Positions 16,702 to 29,169 of a stretch of DNA of 64,000 bases are shown here, piece after piece. The stretch's first letter is position 1. Every line of letters starts with the position of its first letter. The notes beneath the pieces were generated by a model. That model searched no databases. It was given only the letters and a program-made list of their open reading frames with translations, and had not been told where the DNA came from. Made by a program: the position numbers and the translations under genes. The stretch covers positions 171,669-235,668 of the forward strand of contig NZ_JOFS01000030.1 in NCBI RefSeq assembly GCF_000719285.1, given 5' to 3'. Origin of the DNA: Streptomyces bicolor. GTDB lineage: Bacteria > Actinomycetota > Actinomycetes > Streptomycetales > Streptomycetaceae.

Positions 16702-17307
16702 ATGAACACTCCTGTCATAGGCGTCCTGGCCCTCCAGGGCGACGTACGGGAGCACCTCATCGCCCTGGCCGCGGCCGACGCCGTGGCCAGGCCGGTGCGG
16801 CGCCCCGAAGAGCTCGCCGAGGTCGACGGCCTGGTCATCCCCGGCGGCGAGTCCACGACCATCTCCAAGCTGGCCGTCCTGTTCGGCGTGATGGAGCCGC
16901 TACGCGCGCGCGTGCGGGCCGGCATGCCGGTCTACGGCACCTGTGCCGGCATGATCATGCTCGCCGACAAGATCCTCGACCCGCGCTCGGGTCAGGAGAC
17001 GATCGGCGGCATCGACATGATCGTGCGCCGCAACGCCTTCGGACGACAGAACGAGTCCTTCGAGGCAGCGGTCGACATCAAGGGCGTGGACGGCGATCCT
17101 GTGGAGGGCGTCTTCATCCGCGCCCCCTGGGTCGAGTCCGTCGGCGCCGAGGCAGAGGTCCTCGCCGAGCACGACGGCCACATCGTCGCGGTCCGCCAGG
17201 GCAACGCGCTGGCCACGTCGTTCCATCCGGAACTGACCGGTGACCACCGTGTGCACGGCCTGTTCGTCGACATGGTGCGCGCCAACCGGACAGCGGAGTC
17301 CTTGTAG
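16702..17307 (+). CDS. pdxT: Pyridoxal 5'-phosphate synthase glutaminase subunit PdxT
   Basis: A 201-residue class I glutamine amidotransferase that hydrolyses glutamine and channels ammonia to PdxS. The nucleophile C81 lies in VYGTCAGMI and the dyad H175/E177 in [19 protein letters not shown] (oxyanion region) is also present. Start ATG 16702; the long frame upstream overlaps pdxS out of frame. yebC begins 48 bases downstream. Confidence 0.97.
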   Translation: MNTPVIGVLALQGDVREHLIALAAADAVARPVRRPEELAEVDGLVIPGGESTTISKLAVLFGVMEPLRARVRAGMPVYGTCAGMIMLADKILDPRSGQETIGGIDMIVRRNAFGRQNESFEAAVDIKGVDGDPVEGVFIRAPWVESVGAEAEVLAEHDGHIVAVRQGNALATSFHPELTGDHRVHGLFVDMVRANRTAESL

Positions 17308-17355
17308 GATCTCTGGCGTTCGTTCATAGATGGGTTACGCGAAGGAGACAGGCAG

Positions 17356-18108
17356 ATGTCCGGCCACTCTAAATGGGCCACGACGAAGCACAAGAAGGCC
17401 GTGATCGACGCCAAGCGCGGCAAGCTCTTCGCGAAGCTGATCAAGAACATCGAGGTCGCGGCGCGCATGGGCGGCGTCGACCTCGACGGCAACCCGACGC
17501 TCTATGACGCCGTCCAGAAGGCCAAGAAGCAGTCGGTGCCGAACAAGAACATCGACTCCGCGATCAAGCGCGGTGGCGGTCTCGAGGCCGGTGGCGCCGA
17601 CTACGAGACGATCATGTACGAGGGCTACGGCCCGAACGGCGTCGCCGTGCTCATCGAGTGCCTGACGGACAACCGCAACCGCGCCGCCTCCGACGTCCGC
17701 GTCGCCATGACCCGCAACGGCGGCAACATGGCCGACCCGGGCTCGGTGTCGTACATGTTCAGCCGCAAGGGCGTCGTCATCGTCCCCAAGGGCGAGCTGA
17801 CCGAGGACGACGTTCTGGGTGCCGTCCTTGACGCGGGTGCCGAGGAAGTCAACGACCTCGGCGAGTCCTTCGAGGTCATCAGCGAGGCCACCGACCTGGT
17901 CGCGGTCCGCACCGCCCTCCAGGAGGCCGGCATCGACTACGACTCCGCCGACTCCAGCTTCGTGCCGTCCGTCCAGGTCGAGCTGGACGAGGAGGGCGCC
18001 AAGAAGATCTTCAAGCTGATCGACGCGCTCGAGGACAGCGACGACGTGCAGAACGTCTTCGCCAACTTCGATGTCAGCGACGAGATCATGGAGAAGGTCG
18101 ACGCGTAG
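17356..18108 (+). CDS. yebC: YebC/PmpR-family DNA-binding/translation-associated protein
   Basis: A 250-residue protein starting with the family hallmark [20 protein letters not shown]. It has three alpha/beta domains and a C-terminal acidic segment ([20 protein letters not shown]). YebC proteins have been described as transcription regulators next to ruvC and, for some members, as factors relieving ribosome stalling at proline stretches; which applies here cannot be told. The ribosome binding site GAAGGAG is strong. A perfect hairpin follows, separating it from ruvC. Confidence 0.95.
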   Translation: MSGHSKWATTKHKKAVIDAKRGKLFAKLIKNIEVAARMGGVDLDGNPTLYDAVQKAKKQSVPNKNIDSAIKRGGGLEAGGADYETIMYEGYGPNGVAVLIECLTDNRNRAASDVRVAMTRNGGNMADPGSVSYMFSRKGVVIVPKGELTEDDVLGAVLDAGAEEVNDLGESFEVISEATDLVAVRTALQEAGIDYDSADSSFVPSVQVELDEEGAKKIFKLIDALEDSDDVQNVFANFDVSDEIMEKVDA

Positions 18109-18133
18109 CGCTGCCGCGAGCTCAGCAGGCTCA

Positions 18134-18165
18134 ACGGGCCGACGGGACACACCCCGTCGGCCCGT
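18134..18165 (+). terminator. Terminator after yebC
   Basis: A perfect 13-bp stem, ACGGGCCGACGGG with CCCGTCGGCCCGT, around a 6-nt loop, lies 25 bases after the yebC stop. Confidence 0.8.
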
Positions 18166-18223
18166 CGCGTTGTCGGTGGCACCCGATAGCCTGCACAAAC
18201 AGGCGATCGAAAGGGAGGGCGGG

Positions 18224-18763
18224 GTGCGCGTACTGGGGGTGGACCCGGGGCTGACGCGATGCGGTGTCGGTGTGGTGGAGGGCGTCGCCGGACGCCCGCT
18301 CACCATGATCGGCGTCGGCGTCGTCCGTACGCCCGTGGACGCCGAGTTGGGGCAGCGCCTCGTCGCCATCGAACGGGGCATCGAGGAGTGGCTGGAGGCG
18401 CACCGGCCCGAATTCGTCGCCGTGGAGCGGGTGTTCAGCCAGCACAACGTCCGTACGGTGATGGGCACCGCCCAGGCCAGCGCCGTTGCCATGCTCTGCG
18501 CCGCCCGCCGCGGGATTCCCGTCGCCCTGCACACCCCCAGCGAGGTCAAGGCCGCCGTCACCGGCTCCGGCCGCGCCGACAAGGCACAGGTCGGCGCCAT
18601 GGTCACCCGCCTGCTCCGGCTCAGCGCACCGCCCAACCCGGCCGACGCCGCCGATGCCCTCGCGCTTGCCATCTGCCACATCTGGCGGGCCCCCGCGCAG
18701 AACCGACTCCAGCAGGCCGTCGCCCTGCACAACGCCAAAGCACCGAAAGGCCGTACGGCATGA
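18224..18763 (+). CDS. ruvC: Crossover junction endodeoxyribonuclease RuvC
   Basis: A 179-residue Holliday-junction resolvase. The four acidic residues D7 ([10 protein letters not shown]), E68 (VAVERVFSQ), D141 and D144 ([11 protein letters not shown]) correspond to E. coli D7, E66, D138 and D141. GTG 18224 is chosen after GGAGGGCGGG because D7 then falls at the usual position; the frame is open further upstream. Its stop overlaps ruvA (ATGA). With RuvAB it resolves recombination intermediates. Confidence 0.97.
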   Translation: MRVLGVDPGLTRCGVGVVEGVAGRPLTMIGVGVVRTPVDAELGQRLVAIERGIEEWLEAHRPEFVAVERVFSQHNVRTVMGTAQASAVAMLCAARRGIPVALHTPSEVKAAVTGSGRADKAQVGAMVTRLLRLSAPPNPADAADALALAICHIWRAPAQNRLQQAVALHNAKAPKGRTA

Positions 18764-19365
18764 TCGCCTTCGTCAGCGGCATGGTCGCCGCGCTCGCCCC
18801 GGACGCTGCTGTCGTCGAGGTCGGCGGCGTCGGTATGGCCGTCCAGTGCACACCGAACACGCTGTCCACGCTGCGCGTCGGCCGGCCCGCCAAGCTGCAC
18901 ACCTCGCTGGTGGTCCGCGAAGACTCGCTGACCCTGTACGGATTCGCGGAGGACGACGAGCGTCAGACCTTCGAACTGCTCCAGACCGCGAGCGGAGTCG
19001 GCCCGCGCCTCGCCCAGGCGATGCTGGCCGTGCACTCGCCCGACGCCCTGCGCAGGGCCGTGGCGACCGGGGACGAGAAGGCGCTCACCGCGGTCCCCGG
19101 CATCGGGAAGAAGGGTGCCCAGAAGCTGCTCCTGGAGCTGAAGGACCGCCTCGGCGAACCCATCGGCGCACCTGCCGTGGGCACCCCTGTCACCCAGAGC
19201 TGGCGCGACCAACTGCACGCGGCACTGATCGGCCTGGGGTACGCGACGAGGGAAGCCGACGAGGCCGTATCCGCCGTGGCCCCGCAGGCGGAGGCGGCCG
19301 AGGGCACGCCCCAGGTCGGCCAGTTGCTGAAGGCTGCCCTGCAGACCCTGAACCGAGCCCGCTGA
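18760..19365 (+). CDS. ruvA: Holliday junction branch migration protein RuvA
   Basis: A 201-residue protein: N-terminal OB-fold ([12 protein letters not shown]...), two helix-hairpin-helix units ([12 protein letters not shown] and [12 protein letters not shown]) that grip the four-way junction, and a C-terminal RuvB-contact domain. The start overlaps the ruvC stop by 4 bases. ruvB follows 25 bases after. Confidence 0.97.
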   Translation: MIAFVSGMVAALAPDAAVVEVGGVGMAVQCTPNTLSTLRVGRPAKLHTSLVVREDSLTLYGFAEDDERQTFELLQTASGVGPRLAQAMLAVHSPDALRRAVATGDEKALTAVPGIGKKGAQKLLLELKDRLGEPIGAPAVGTPVTQSWRDQLHAALIGLGYATREADEAVSAVAPQAEAAEGTPQVGQLLKAALQTLNRAR

Positions 19366-19390
19366 CCCACCGGAACCCGAGGCACATCAC

Positions 19391-20461
19391 ATGAACTGGG
19401 ACGACACCACCGACAGCTCCGCCCCCGAGCGGCTCGTCGGTGCGTCCGCCGACCGTGAGGACCAGGCCGTCGAGGCCGCGCTGCGCCCGAAGGACCTGGG
19501 CGAGTTCATCGGCCAGGAGAAGGTCCGCGAACAGCTGGACCTCGTCCTGCGCGCCGCCCGCGCGCGTGGCGCCACCGCCGACCATGTGCTGCTCTCCGGC
19601 GCCCCCGGCCTCGGCAAGACCACCCTGTCGATGATCATCGCGGCCGAGATGGGCGCCCCCATCCGGATCACCAGCGGCCCCGCAATCCAGCACGCCGGCG
19701 ACCTCGCCGCGATCCTCTCCTCCCTGCAGGAGGGCGAGGTCCTCTTCCTCGACGAGATCCACCGCATGTCCCGGCCCGCCGAGGAGATGCTCTACATGGC
19801 GATGGAGGACTTCCGCGTCGACGTGATCGTCGGCAAGGGCCCCGGCGCCACCGCCATCCCGCTCGAGCTGCCGCCTTTCACCCTGGTCGGCGCCACCACG
19901 CGCGCGGGCCTGCTGCCGCCCCCGCTGCGCGACCGCTTCGGCTTCACCGCGCACATGGAGTTCTACGAGCCCGCCGAGCTGGAGCGCGTCATCCACCGCT
20001 CCGCGAACCTCCTCGACGTCGAGATCGACGCCGAGGGCGCCGCCGAGATCGCCGGCCGCTCGCGGGGCACGCCCCGTATCGCCAACCGCCTGCTGCGCCG
20101 CGTCCGTGACTACGCCCAGGTCAAGGCCGACGGGATCATCACCAGGGACATCGCCGGGGCGGCCCTCGCCGTCTACGAGGTCGACGCCCGCGGCCTCGAC
20201 CGGCTCGACCGTGCCGTGCTGGAGGCACTGCTGAAGCTGTTCGGCGGTGGCCCGGTCGGCCTGTCCACGCTCGCCGTCGCGGTGGGGGAGGAGCGCGAGA
20301 CCGTCGAGGAGGTCGCCGAGCCCTTCCTGGTACGGGAGGGGCTGCTCGCGCGCACCCCGCGCGGCCGGGTCGCCACTCCCGCCGCATGGGCGCATCTCGG
20401 CCTCACCCCGCCCCGCTCGCAAGCTGCGGGAAACGGACAACAGGACCTGTTCGGGGCGTGA
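19391..20461 (+). CDS. ruvB: Holliday junction branch migration helicase RuvB
   Basis: A 356-residue AAA+ motor. Walker A GAPGLGKT, Walker B LFLDEIHR, sensor 1 region GATTRAGLL, then a winged-helix C-terminal domain. Hexameric rings pump DNA through the RuvA-bound junction. It is the third gene of the ruvCAB unit, with yajC starting 175 bases later from its own likely promoter. Confidence 0.97.
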   Translation: MNWDDTTDSSAPERLVGASADREDQAVEAALRPKDLGEFIGQEKVREQLDLVLRAARARGATADHVLLSGAPGLGKTTLSMIIAAEMGAPIRITSGPAIQHAGDLAAILSSLQEGEVLFLDEIHRMSRPAEEMLYMAMEDFRVDVIVGKGPGATAIPLELPPFTLVGATTRAGLLPPPLRDRFGFTAHMEFYEPAELERVIHRSANLLDVEIDAEGAAEIAGRSRGTPRIANRLLRRVRDYAQVKADGIITRDIAGAALAVYEVDARGLDRLDRAVLEALLKLFGGGPVGLSTLAVAVGEERETVEEVAEPFLVREGLLARTPRGRVATPAAWAHLGLTPPRSQAAGNGQQDLFGA

Positions 20462-20520
20462 TGGCATCGTGACGGCGAGCTCTGTGGCCGCAGAGGGAAC
20501 GCCGGTGCCATGCTGAGCGT

Positions 20521-20550
20521 TGTTCCATGCGCGGAGACTCGCTTAGACTC
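20521..20550 (+). promoter_or_regulatory. Candidate promoter for yajC-secD-secF
   Basis: TTGTTC (20521-20526) and TAGACT (20545-20550), 18-bp spacer, about 87 bases before the yajC start. Resembles a housekeeping-sigma promoter. Confidence 0.5.
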
Positions 20551-20636
20551 CGCCGATGCCGCCTTTGTCGGCGGCACACATACCCCCAACCATCAGGCCG
20601 CTCACCGTCGCGGTCGTGTGAAGGAAGTTCCGACCC

Positions 20637-21134
20637 GTGAGTCTCGTGACCCTCCTCCCGTTCATCGTGCTCATCGGGGCCATGTTCCTGATGACCCGGT
20701 CGGCCAAGAAGAAGCAGCAGCAGGCCGCCGACATGCGGAACCAGATGCAGCCCGGATCCGGTGTCCGCACCATCGGTGGCATGTACGCCACTGTCAAGGA
20801 GGTCAGCGAGGACACCGTCCTTCTTGACGCCGGCCCGGGCGTGGAGCTCCTCTTCGCCAAGAACGCGATCGGTGCCGTCCTCTCCGACGACGAGTACAAC
20901 CGCATCGTGCACGGCATCGAGCACGACCTGAAGTCCGACGTCGTCCCGGACGACGCCTCCTCCCTCACCGAGGACGACGAGCCCGCCGCTGCCGCCGCCT
21001 CCGACGAGAAGCCCGTCGACTTCGGTAAGAAGGACGAGAAGGACGAGGCCGAGGAGCCGTCCGACGCCGTGGCCGCCGAGGCGAAGGCGGACGACGAGCC
21101 GAAGAAGACCGACGGCGACTCCGAGTCGAAGTAG
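20637..21134 (+). CDS. yajC: Preprotein translocase accessory subunit YajC
   Basis: A 165-residue protein with one N-terminal membrane helix (LVTLLPFIVLIGAMFLM), the basic KKKQQQAADMRNQMQPG segment and the YajC core GSGVRTIGGMYATVKEV. It is longer than most YajC proteins because of an acidic Glu/Asp/Lys tail (about residues 105-165). YajC associates with SecDF at the Sec translocon. GTG 20637 follows GAAGGAAG. Confidence 0.95.
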   Translation: MSLVTLLPFIVLIGAMFLMTRSAKKKQQQAADMRNQMQPGSGVRTIGGMYATVKEVSEDTVLLDAGPGVELLFAKNAIGAVLSDDEYNRIVHGIEHDLKSDVVPDDASSLTEDDEPAAAAASDEKPVDFGKKDEKDEAEEPSDAVAAEAKADDEPKKTDGDSESK

Positions 21135-21267
21135 CCATGTGCCGGGGCGCGCGGGCCACGCCTGCGCGCCCCCGGGCATGCCGATCTCGCACGGGGATCC
21201 CTACACCATGTCATGGCCGCCCGCCCGCTGATCCGGCGCGAGGCGGCCCGAGAGGGAGTACGAGAAG

Positions 21268-23019
21268 GTGGCAGCACCTAAGAAGGGCCGGAACGCGAGC
21301 GCCCAGAGCAAGCCGGGGCGCTCGCTGGCCCTCATCCTGATCGCCATCGCGGCGCTCACCGGAGGGATGTTCGCCTCGGGGCACACCACTCCGCGTCTTG
21401 GTATCGACTTGGCCGGCGGCACGAGCATCACGCTCCGGGCGGATGCCGAGCCCGGCCAGGAATCCGCGATCAACCAGACCAACATGAACACCGCGGTCCA
21501 GATCATGGAGCGCCGGGTCAACGGTCTGGGCGTCTCCGAGGCCGAGGTACAGACCCAGGGCGATCGCAACATCATCGTCAACATCCCCAAGGGCACGAAC
21601 TCCAAGGAAGCCCGGGACCAGGTCGGTACCACCGCCAAGCTCTACTTCCGCCCGGTAATCGCCACCGAGATCTCCGGCGCCGACGCCGCGGCCACCCCCT
21701 CGCCGAGCGCCTCCAGCAGCGCGTCGGGCGACTCCACCGAGAAGGCGACCGACAAGGCGACGCCCTCCGGCTCGACCAGCCCCTCGGCGACCTCCACCAC
21801 GCAGGGACGCGCGGTCACCGACGCACTGAAGGCCGACCCCACGCCGTCCACGAGCGCCACCTCCAGCGCCTCCCCGTCCGCGAGCGGCAGCCCCACCGGC
21901 GACACGGGCAGCAGCAAGCTCCAAGCGCAGTACGCCGCGCTGGACTGCACGAACAAGAAGGCCCGCGCCACGGCCGGTGACGGCGCCAAGCCCGAGGAAT
22001 CCACCGTCGCGTGCGGTCAGAACTCGTCGGGACAGTGGCAGAAGTACATCCTCGGCCCCGCCGAGGTCGACGGCACGGACGTCGACAAGGCCGAGGCCGT
22101 CTTCCAGACGCAGACCGGCGCCGGCTGGACCGTGACCATGAAGTTCACGGACGCGGGCAGCAAGAAGTTCGCCTCCATCACCGGCAAGCTGGCCCAGAAC
22201 CAGCAGCCGCAGAACCAGTTCGCCATCGTGCTGGACAACGACGTCGTCTCCGACCCGTCCGTCCGCGAGGCCCTGACCGGCGGCAGCGCCGAGATCTCCG
22301 GCAACTTCACCCAGGAGTCGGCCCAGAGCCTCGCCAACATGCTGTCGTACGGCGCGCTGCCGCTGTCCTTCAGCGAGGACAGCGTCAACACGGTGACCGC
22401 CGCACTCGGCGGCGAGCAGCTCAAGGCCGGTCTGATCGCCGGCGCCATCGGTCTCGCCCTGGTCGTGATCTACCTGCTGGTCTACTACCGCGGCCTGTCG
22501 ATCATCGCGATCCTCTCGCTGCTGGTCTCCGCGGCCCTGACCTACACGATCATGTCGCTGCTCGGCCCGACCATCGGCTTCGCGCTGAACCTGCCGGCCG
22601 TCTGCGGTGCCATCGTCGCCATCGGCATCACCGCGGACTCGTTCATCGTGTACTTCGAACGCGTCCGCGACGAGGTCCGTGAGGGCCGCTCCCTGCGCCC
22701 CGCCATCGAGCGGGCCTGGCCGCGCGCCCGGCGCACCATCCTCGTCTCGGACTTCGTGTCGTTCCTCGCCGCCGCGGTGCTGTTCGTCGTCACCGTCGGC
22801 AAGGTCCAGGGCTTCGCGTTCACGCTCGGCCTGACCACCCTGCTCGACGTGGTCGTCGTGTTCCTGTTCACCAAGCCGCTGCTGACCATCCTGGGCCGCA
22901 CGAAGTTCTTCGGAAACGGTCACCCCTGGTCCGGCCTCGATCCCAAGCGACTGGGTGCCAGGCCGCCGCTGCGCCGCACCCGCCGTCCCTCCGCCCCCGT
23001 CGAGACGAAGGAGGCGTGA
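21268..23019 (+). CDS. secD: Protein translocase subunit SecD
   Basis: A 583-residue RND-type membrane protein that uses proton flow to pull secreted proteins out of the Sec channel. An N-terminal helix and the LGIDLAGGTSITL motif open the large periplasm-facing domain. A Ser/Thr/Pro-rich low-complexity insert occupies about residues 137-213, as is common in actinobacteria. After NMLSYGALPL come the remaining membrane helices, including the ITADSFIVYFERVRDE motif. GTG 21268; secF follows at once. Confidence 0.96.
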   Translation: MAAPKKGRNASAQSKPGRSLALILIAIAALTGGMFASGHTTPRLGIDLAGGTSITLRADAEPGQESAINQTNMNTAVQIMERRVNGLGVSEAEVQTQGDRNIIVNIPKGTNSKEARDQVGTTAKLYFRPVIATEISGADAAATPSPSASSSASGDSTEKATDKATPSGSTSPSATSTTQGRAVTDALKADPTPSTSATSSASPSASGSPTGDTGSSKLQAQYAALDCTNKKARATAGDGAKPEESTVACGQNSSGQWQKYILGPAEVDGTDVDKAEAVFQTQTGAGWTVTMKFTDAGSKKFASITGKLAQNQQPQNQFAIVLDNDVVSDPSVREALTGGSAEISGNFTQESAQSLANMLSYGALPLSFSEDSVNTVTAALGGEQLKAGLIAGAIGLALVVIYLLVYYRGLSIIAILSLLVSAALTYTIMSLLGPTIGFALNLPAVCGAIVAIGITADSFIVYFERVRDEVREGRSLRPAIERAWPRARRTILVSDFVSFLAAAVLFVVTVGKVQGFAFTLGLTTLLDVVVVFLFTKPLLTILGRTKFFGNGHPWSGLDPKRLGARPPLRRTRRPSAPVETKEA

Positions 23020-23020
23020 G

Positions 23021-24145
23021 ATGTCGAAGCTCGGCAACCTCGGCGCCCGACTGCACCGTGGCGAGGTCGGCTACGACTTCGTCGGCAACCGCAAGATCTG
23101 GTACGGCCTGTCCATCCTGATCACCATCACGGCCATCGTCGGCCTGGCGGTACGCGGCCTGAACATGGGCATCGAGTTCCAGGGCGGAGCGGTCTTCAAC
23201 ACCCCGAAGACCAGCGTCTCGGTGTCCCAGGCGCAGGAGTACGCGGAAGAGGCGTCCGGCCACGACGCGATCGTCCAGCAGCTCGGCAAGGGCGACGACG
23301 CCAAGCTGCGCATCCAGATCGCGGGCATCGACACCAAGCAGGCCGACAAGGTCTCGGCGGAGCTGGCCGAGAAGCTGGACGTCGCCGAGAAGGACGTCAC
23401 CGGCGAGCTGGTCGGCCCCAGCTGGGGTGAGCAGATCGCCAACAAGGCCTGGCAGGGTCTCGGGATCTTCCTCGTCCTCGTGGTGATCTATCTGGCGATC
23501 GCATTCGAGTGGCGCATGGCACTCGCCGCGTTCGTCGCCCTGATCCACGACATCACCATCACGGTGGGCATCTACGCCCTCGTCGGCTTCGAGGTCACGC
23601 CGGGCACCGTGATCGGTCTGCTGACGATCCTCGGTTACTCGCTCTATGACACGGTCGTCGTCTTCGACAGCCTCAAGGAGCAGACGAAGGACATCACCAA
23701 GCAGACCCGCTGGACCTACAGCGACATCGCCAACCGCTCGATCAACAGCACCCTGGTCCGCTCCATCAACACCACGGTGGTCGCGCTGCTGCCGGTGGCG
23801 GGCCTGCTGTTCATCGGTGGCGGCTTCCTCGGCGCCGGCATGCTCAACGACATCTCGCTGTCGCTGTTCGTCGGCCTCGCGGCCGGTGCGTACTCCTCGA
23901 TCTTCATCGCCACGCCGCTCGTCGCCGACCTCAAGGAGCGCGAGCCGCAGATGAAGGCCCTGAGGAAGCGCGTGCTCGCCAAGCGCGCCCAGGCCGCCAC
24001 CCAGGGCGAGTCCCAGGACGCCCCGGTCGGCGACGAGTCGCTCGCCGACGAGCCGGAGGACGCGGCCCCCGCGGTCGTCGGCCCGCGCAACCAGCCCTCG
24101 TCCCGAGGCCGCGGCCGCGGCCGACCCTCCGGGAAGCGCCGATGA
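23021..24145 (+). CDS. secF: Protein translocase subunit SecF
   Basis: A 374-residue partner of SecD with the family motifs GIEFQGG (after the first helix), the central GYSLYDTVVVFDSLKE and TALLPVAGLLFIGGG-like C-terminal helices. The tail beyond residue about 310 is acidic then Arg/Gly-rich (SSRGRGRGRPSGKRR), unusual for SecF and probably cytoplasmic. ATG 23021 follows GAAGGAGG within the secD end; its stop overlaps apt (ATGA). Confidence 0.96.
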   Translation: MSKLGNLGARLHRGEVGYDFVGNRKIWYGLSILITITAIVGLAVRGLNMGIEFQGGAVFNTPKTSVSVSQAQEYAEEASGHDAIVQQLGKGDDAKLRIQIAGIDTKQADKVSAELAEKLDVAEKDVTGELVGPSWGEQIANKAWQGLGIFLVLVVIYLAIAFEWRMALAAFVALIHDITITVGIYALVGFEVTPGTVIGLLTILGYSLYDTVVVFDSLKEQTKDITKQTRWTYSDIANRSINSTLVRSINTTVVALLPVAGLLFIGGGFLGAGMLNDISLSLFVGLAAGAYSSIFIATPLVADLKEREPQMKALRKRVLAKRAQAATQGESQDAPVGDESLADEPEDAAPAVVGPRNQPSSRGRGRGRPSGKRR

Positions 24146-24681
24146 CCGACATCAAGGAACTCCTGCTCAGCCGTATCCGGGACGTCGCGGACTACCCGGA
24201 GCCGGGCGTGATGTTCAAGGACATCACCCCGCTCCTGGCGGACCCGGCGGCGTTCACGGCCCTCACCGACGCGCTGGCCGAGATCGCCGGGAACACCGGC
24301 GCCACGAAGATCGTCGGCCTGGAGGCCCGGGGCTTCATCCTCGGAGCGCCGGTCGCCGTCCGCGCGGGCGTCGGCTTCATCCCCGTACGCAAGGCGGGCA
24401 AGCTCCCCGGGGCGACGCTCAGCCAGGCGTACGACCTGGAGTACGGCTCGGCCGAGATCGAGGTGCACGCCGAGGACCTGACCGGCGGTGACCGCGTCCT
24501 GGTCATCGACGACGTCCTGGCGACCGGCGGCACCGCGGAGGCCTCGATCCAGCTGATCCGCCGGGCCGGCGCCGAAGTGGCCGGCCTGGCCGTCCTCATG
24601 GAACTGGGCTTCCTCGGGGGCCGGGCCCGCCTGGCCCCGGCCCTGGACGGAGCCCCGCTGGAGTCGCTGCTCACCGTCTGA
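24142..24681 (+). CDS. apt: Adenine phosphoribosyltransferase
   Basis: A 179-residue type I phosphoribosyltransferase that salvages adenine to AMP using PRPP. The PRPP-binding loop VLVIDDVLATGGT and the dimer/adenine-side segment GLEARGFILGAPVA are present. It overlaps secF by 4 bases and is closely followed by a strong terminator. Its place before relA is conserved in actinobacteria. Confidence 0.96.
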   Translation: MTDIKELLLSRIRDVADYPEPGVMFKDITPLLADPAAFTALTDALAEIAGNTGATKIVGLEARGFILGAPVAVRAGVGFIPVRKAGKLPGATLSQAYDLEYGSAEIEVHAEDLTGGDRVLVIDDVLATGGTAEASIQLIRRAGAEVAGLAVLMELGFLGGRARLAPALDGAPLESLLTV

Positions 24682-24741
24682 GCCGGTGCGCTCCGCACGG
24701 ATCGGCCACCCGAGCACAGGCTCTTACCAACCGCAGCACCC

Positions 24742-24776
24742 GATGCCGCGCGCCTGCACGCCAGGCGCGCGGCATC
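24742..24776 (+). terminator. Terminator after apt
   Basis: A perfect 15-bp stem (GATGCCGCGCGCCTG paired with its complement) with loop CACGC, 60 bases after the apt stop. Confidence 0.85.
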
Positions 24777-25188
24777 TGCGCATCAGAGACGCGGCATCGG
24801 GGCGCCAGGGGCGGGCCCTTCCCCGCATTCATGCCTCGCGCGCCCCCAAAAAGCCCCAGCGGCCCCGCCCCGCGCCCCGCCGCATAGCGCTCCCTCCCTC
24901 AACCCGAGGGCACCCGGATGGCGCGAAACCGACGGTTCACCGCGCGCAGCCCGCACATCGCAGCCCGTACGGGAAGGCCGTGGGCAAGGTTCTCGACAGC
25001 CACAGGAAACGCTCCCGCCACCCCCGGGACACGGCAGGCACAGCACAGCGGAATCTCGCTGAGGCCCCTCGTGTTTCTCCGGTAGACGTCCCTCACATCG
25101 GACTGAAGGCGATCCTGGGGCGCAGGATCGCTACCATGGGTTCTCCGGAGCCTGACCGGGGGACCCGGATCGCGCACGAGGAGCCCTC
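24777..25188. other. relA upstream region, no gene seen
   Basis: Between the apt terminator and relA there are about 410 bases. Small open frames here are Arg/Pro-rich and lack ribosome binding sites. I see GC-rich runs (24800-24890) and one 8-bp inverted repeat near the relA start. Any relA promoter must lie here, but I cannot place -35/-10 boxes. Confidence 0.6.
25109..25131. promoter_or_regulatory. Inverted repeat in the relA leader
   Basis: GCGATCCT and AGGATCGC, exact complements, are separated by 7 bases and lie 57 bases before the relA start codon. It could be an operator or a small RNA hairpin. Confidence 0.4.
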
Positions 25189-27723
<2,535 letters not shown>

Positions 27724-27745
27724 GACGCACAAGGCATACGACGAG

Positions 27746-27776
27746 AAGGGCCCCGTACGCGAGGTACGGGGCCCTT
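27746..27776. terminator. Bidirectional terminator between relA and the DUF349 gene
   Basis: AAGGGCCCCGTAC and GTACGGGGCCCTT form a perfect 13-bp stem with a 5-nt loop between two convergent genes. Confidence 0.9.
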
Positions 27777-27804
27777 GCCTTCGTCAAGGCTGGCGAACGG
27801 CCCG

Positions 27805-29034
27805 TCAGCCGCCGAACTCCTGCAGGCCCTTCAGCGCCTGGTCGAGGAGCGCCTGGCGGCCCTCGAGCTCACGCTCCAGCTTGTCGGCCTTCGCGTTGTT
27901 GCCCTGGGCGCGTGCCTGCTCGATCTGGCCCTTCAGCTTGTCCACGGCGGCCTGGAGCTGACCGGTCAGGCCCTCGGCACGCGCGCGTGCCTCCGGGTTG
28001 GTCCGGCGCCACTCGGACTCCTCGGCCTCCTGGATGGCCCGCTCGACGGCGTGCATCCGGCCCTCGACCTTCGGGCGGGCGTCGCGCGGCACATGACCGA
28101 TGGCCTCCCACCGCTCGTTGATCGAGCGGAAGGCGGCACGCGCACCCTTCAGGTCACCGATCGGCAGGAGCTTCTCGGCCTCCTCGGCCAGCTCCTCCTT
28201 CAGCTTCAGGTTCTCGGCCTGCTCGGCGTCGCGCTCGGCGAAGACCGAGCTGCGAGCCGCGAAGAAGATGTCCTGGGCACCGCGGAAGCGGTTCCACAGG
28301 TCGTCCTCGTGCTCGCGCTGCGCGCGGCCCGCGGCCTTCCACTCCGCCATCAGCTCGCGGTAGCGCGCCGCGGTCACACCCCAGTCCGTCGAACCGGACA
28401 GCGACTCGGCCTCCGCGACCAGCCGCTCCTTGGTCTTGCGGGCCTCCTCGCGCTGCGCGTCCAGCTGCGCGAAGTGTGCCTTGCGGCGCTTGGAGAACGC
28501 CGACCGGGCGTGCGAGAAACGGTGCCACAGCTCGTCGTCCGACTTGCGGTCCAGCCGCGGCAGGCCCTTCCAGGTGTCCACCAGGGACCGCAGCCGCTCA
28601 CCGGCGGCCCGCCACTGGTCGGACTGGGCCAGCTCCTCCGCCTCCTTGACCAGCGCCTCCTTGGCGTGGCGCGCCTCGTCGGACTGCTTCGCCCGCTGCT
28701 GCTTGCGCTCCTCGCGACGCTTCTCGACGGTCTCGACCAGCTTGTCCAGGCGGGTCCGCAGGGCGTCCAGGTCACCGACCGCGTGGTGGGCGTCGACCTG
28801 CTCCCGGATGTGGTCGATCGCGGCCTGGGCGTCCTTCGCCGACAGGTCGGTGGTCTTCACTCGCTTCTCGAGGAGGCCGATTTCGACGACCAGGCCCTCG
28901 TACTTGCGCTCGAAGTAGGCCAACGCCTCCTCAGGGGAGCCGGCCTGCCAGGAACCGACGACCTGCTCGCCGTCGGCCGTACGCACGTACACGGTCCCCG
29001 TCTCGTCGACGCGGCCCCACGGGTCGCTGCTCAC
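27805..29034 (-). CDS. DUF349 domain protein
   Basis: A 409-residue, highly charged helical protein. It contains repeated DUF349 units ('W...G...R..D..LW.RF..A...F...R' near residues 150-200, 230-275 and 310-345). The C-terminus is a coiled coil ending in LLDQALKGLQEFGG. There are no membrane segments or catalytic motifs. GTG 29034 is preceded by GGAGGAGG, which decides the start over the longer frame to 29139. The role of DUF349 proteins is unknown. Convergent with relA. Confidence 0.88.
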   Translation of the reverse strand: MSSDPWGRVDETGTVYVRTADGEQVVGSWQAGSPEEALAYFERKYEGLVVEIGLLEKRVKTTDLSAKDAQAAIDHIREQVDAHHAVGDLDALRTRLDKLVETVEKRREERKQQRAKQSDEARHAKEALVKEAEELAQSDQWRAAGERLRSLVDTWKGLPRLDRKSDDELWHRFSHARSAFSKRRKAHFAQLDAQREEARKTKERLVAEAESLSGSTDWGVTAARYRELMAEWKAAGRAQREHEDDLWNRFRGAQDIFFAARSSVFAERDAEQAENLKLKEELAEEAEKLLPIGDLKGARAAFRSINERWEAIGHVPRDARPKVEGRMHAVERAIQEAEESEWRRTNPEARARAEGLTGQLQAAVDKLKGQIEQARAQGNNAKADKLERELEGRQALLDQALKGLQEFGG

Positions 29035-29169
29035 AGCGCCTCCTCCACATGATGCCTGCGAGGGGCTTGTGTTCCCCCGGGCATCGTCCACAGTTTCGTC
29101 ACGGCCAACATAGGCGACCGGCGGGTTGCCTGTCCGCATCCCGCGCGACCGAAATTTCGCAGTTGGCGG

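Noticed and set aside
24682..25188. Small gene between apt and relA
   Set aside because: Candidate frames lack ribosome binding sites and are Arg/Pro-rich; the region looks regulatory or empty.
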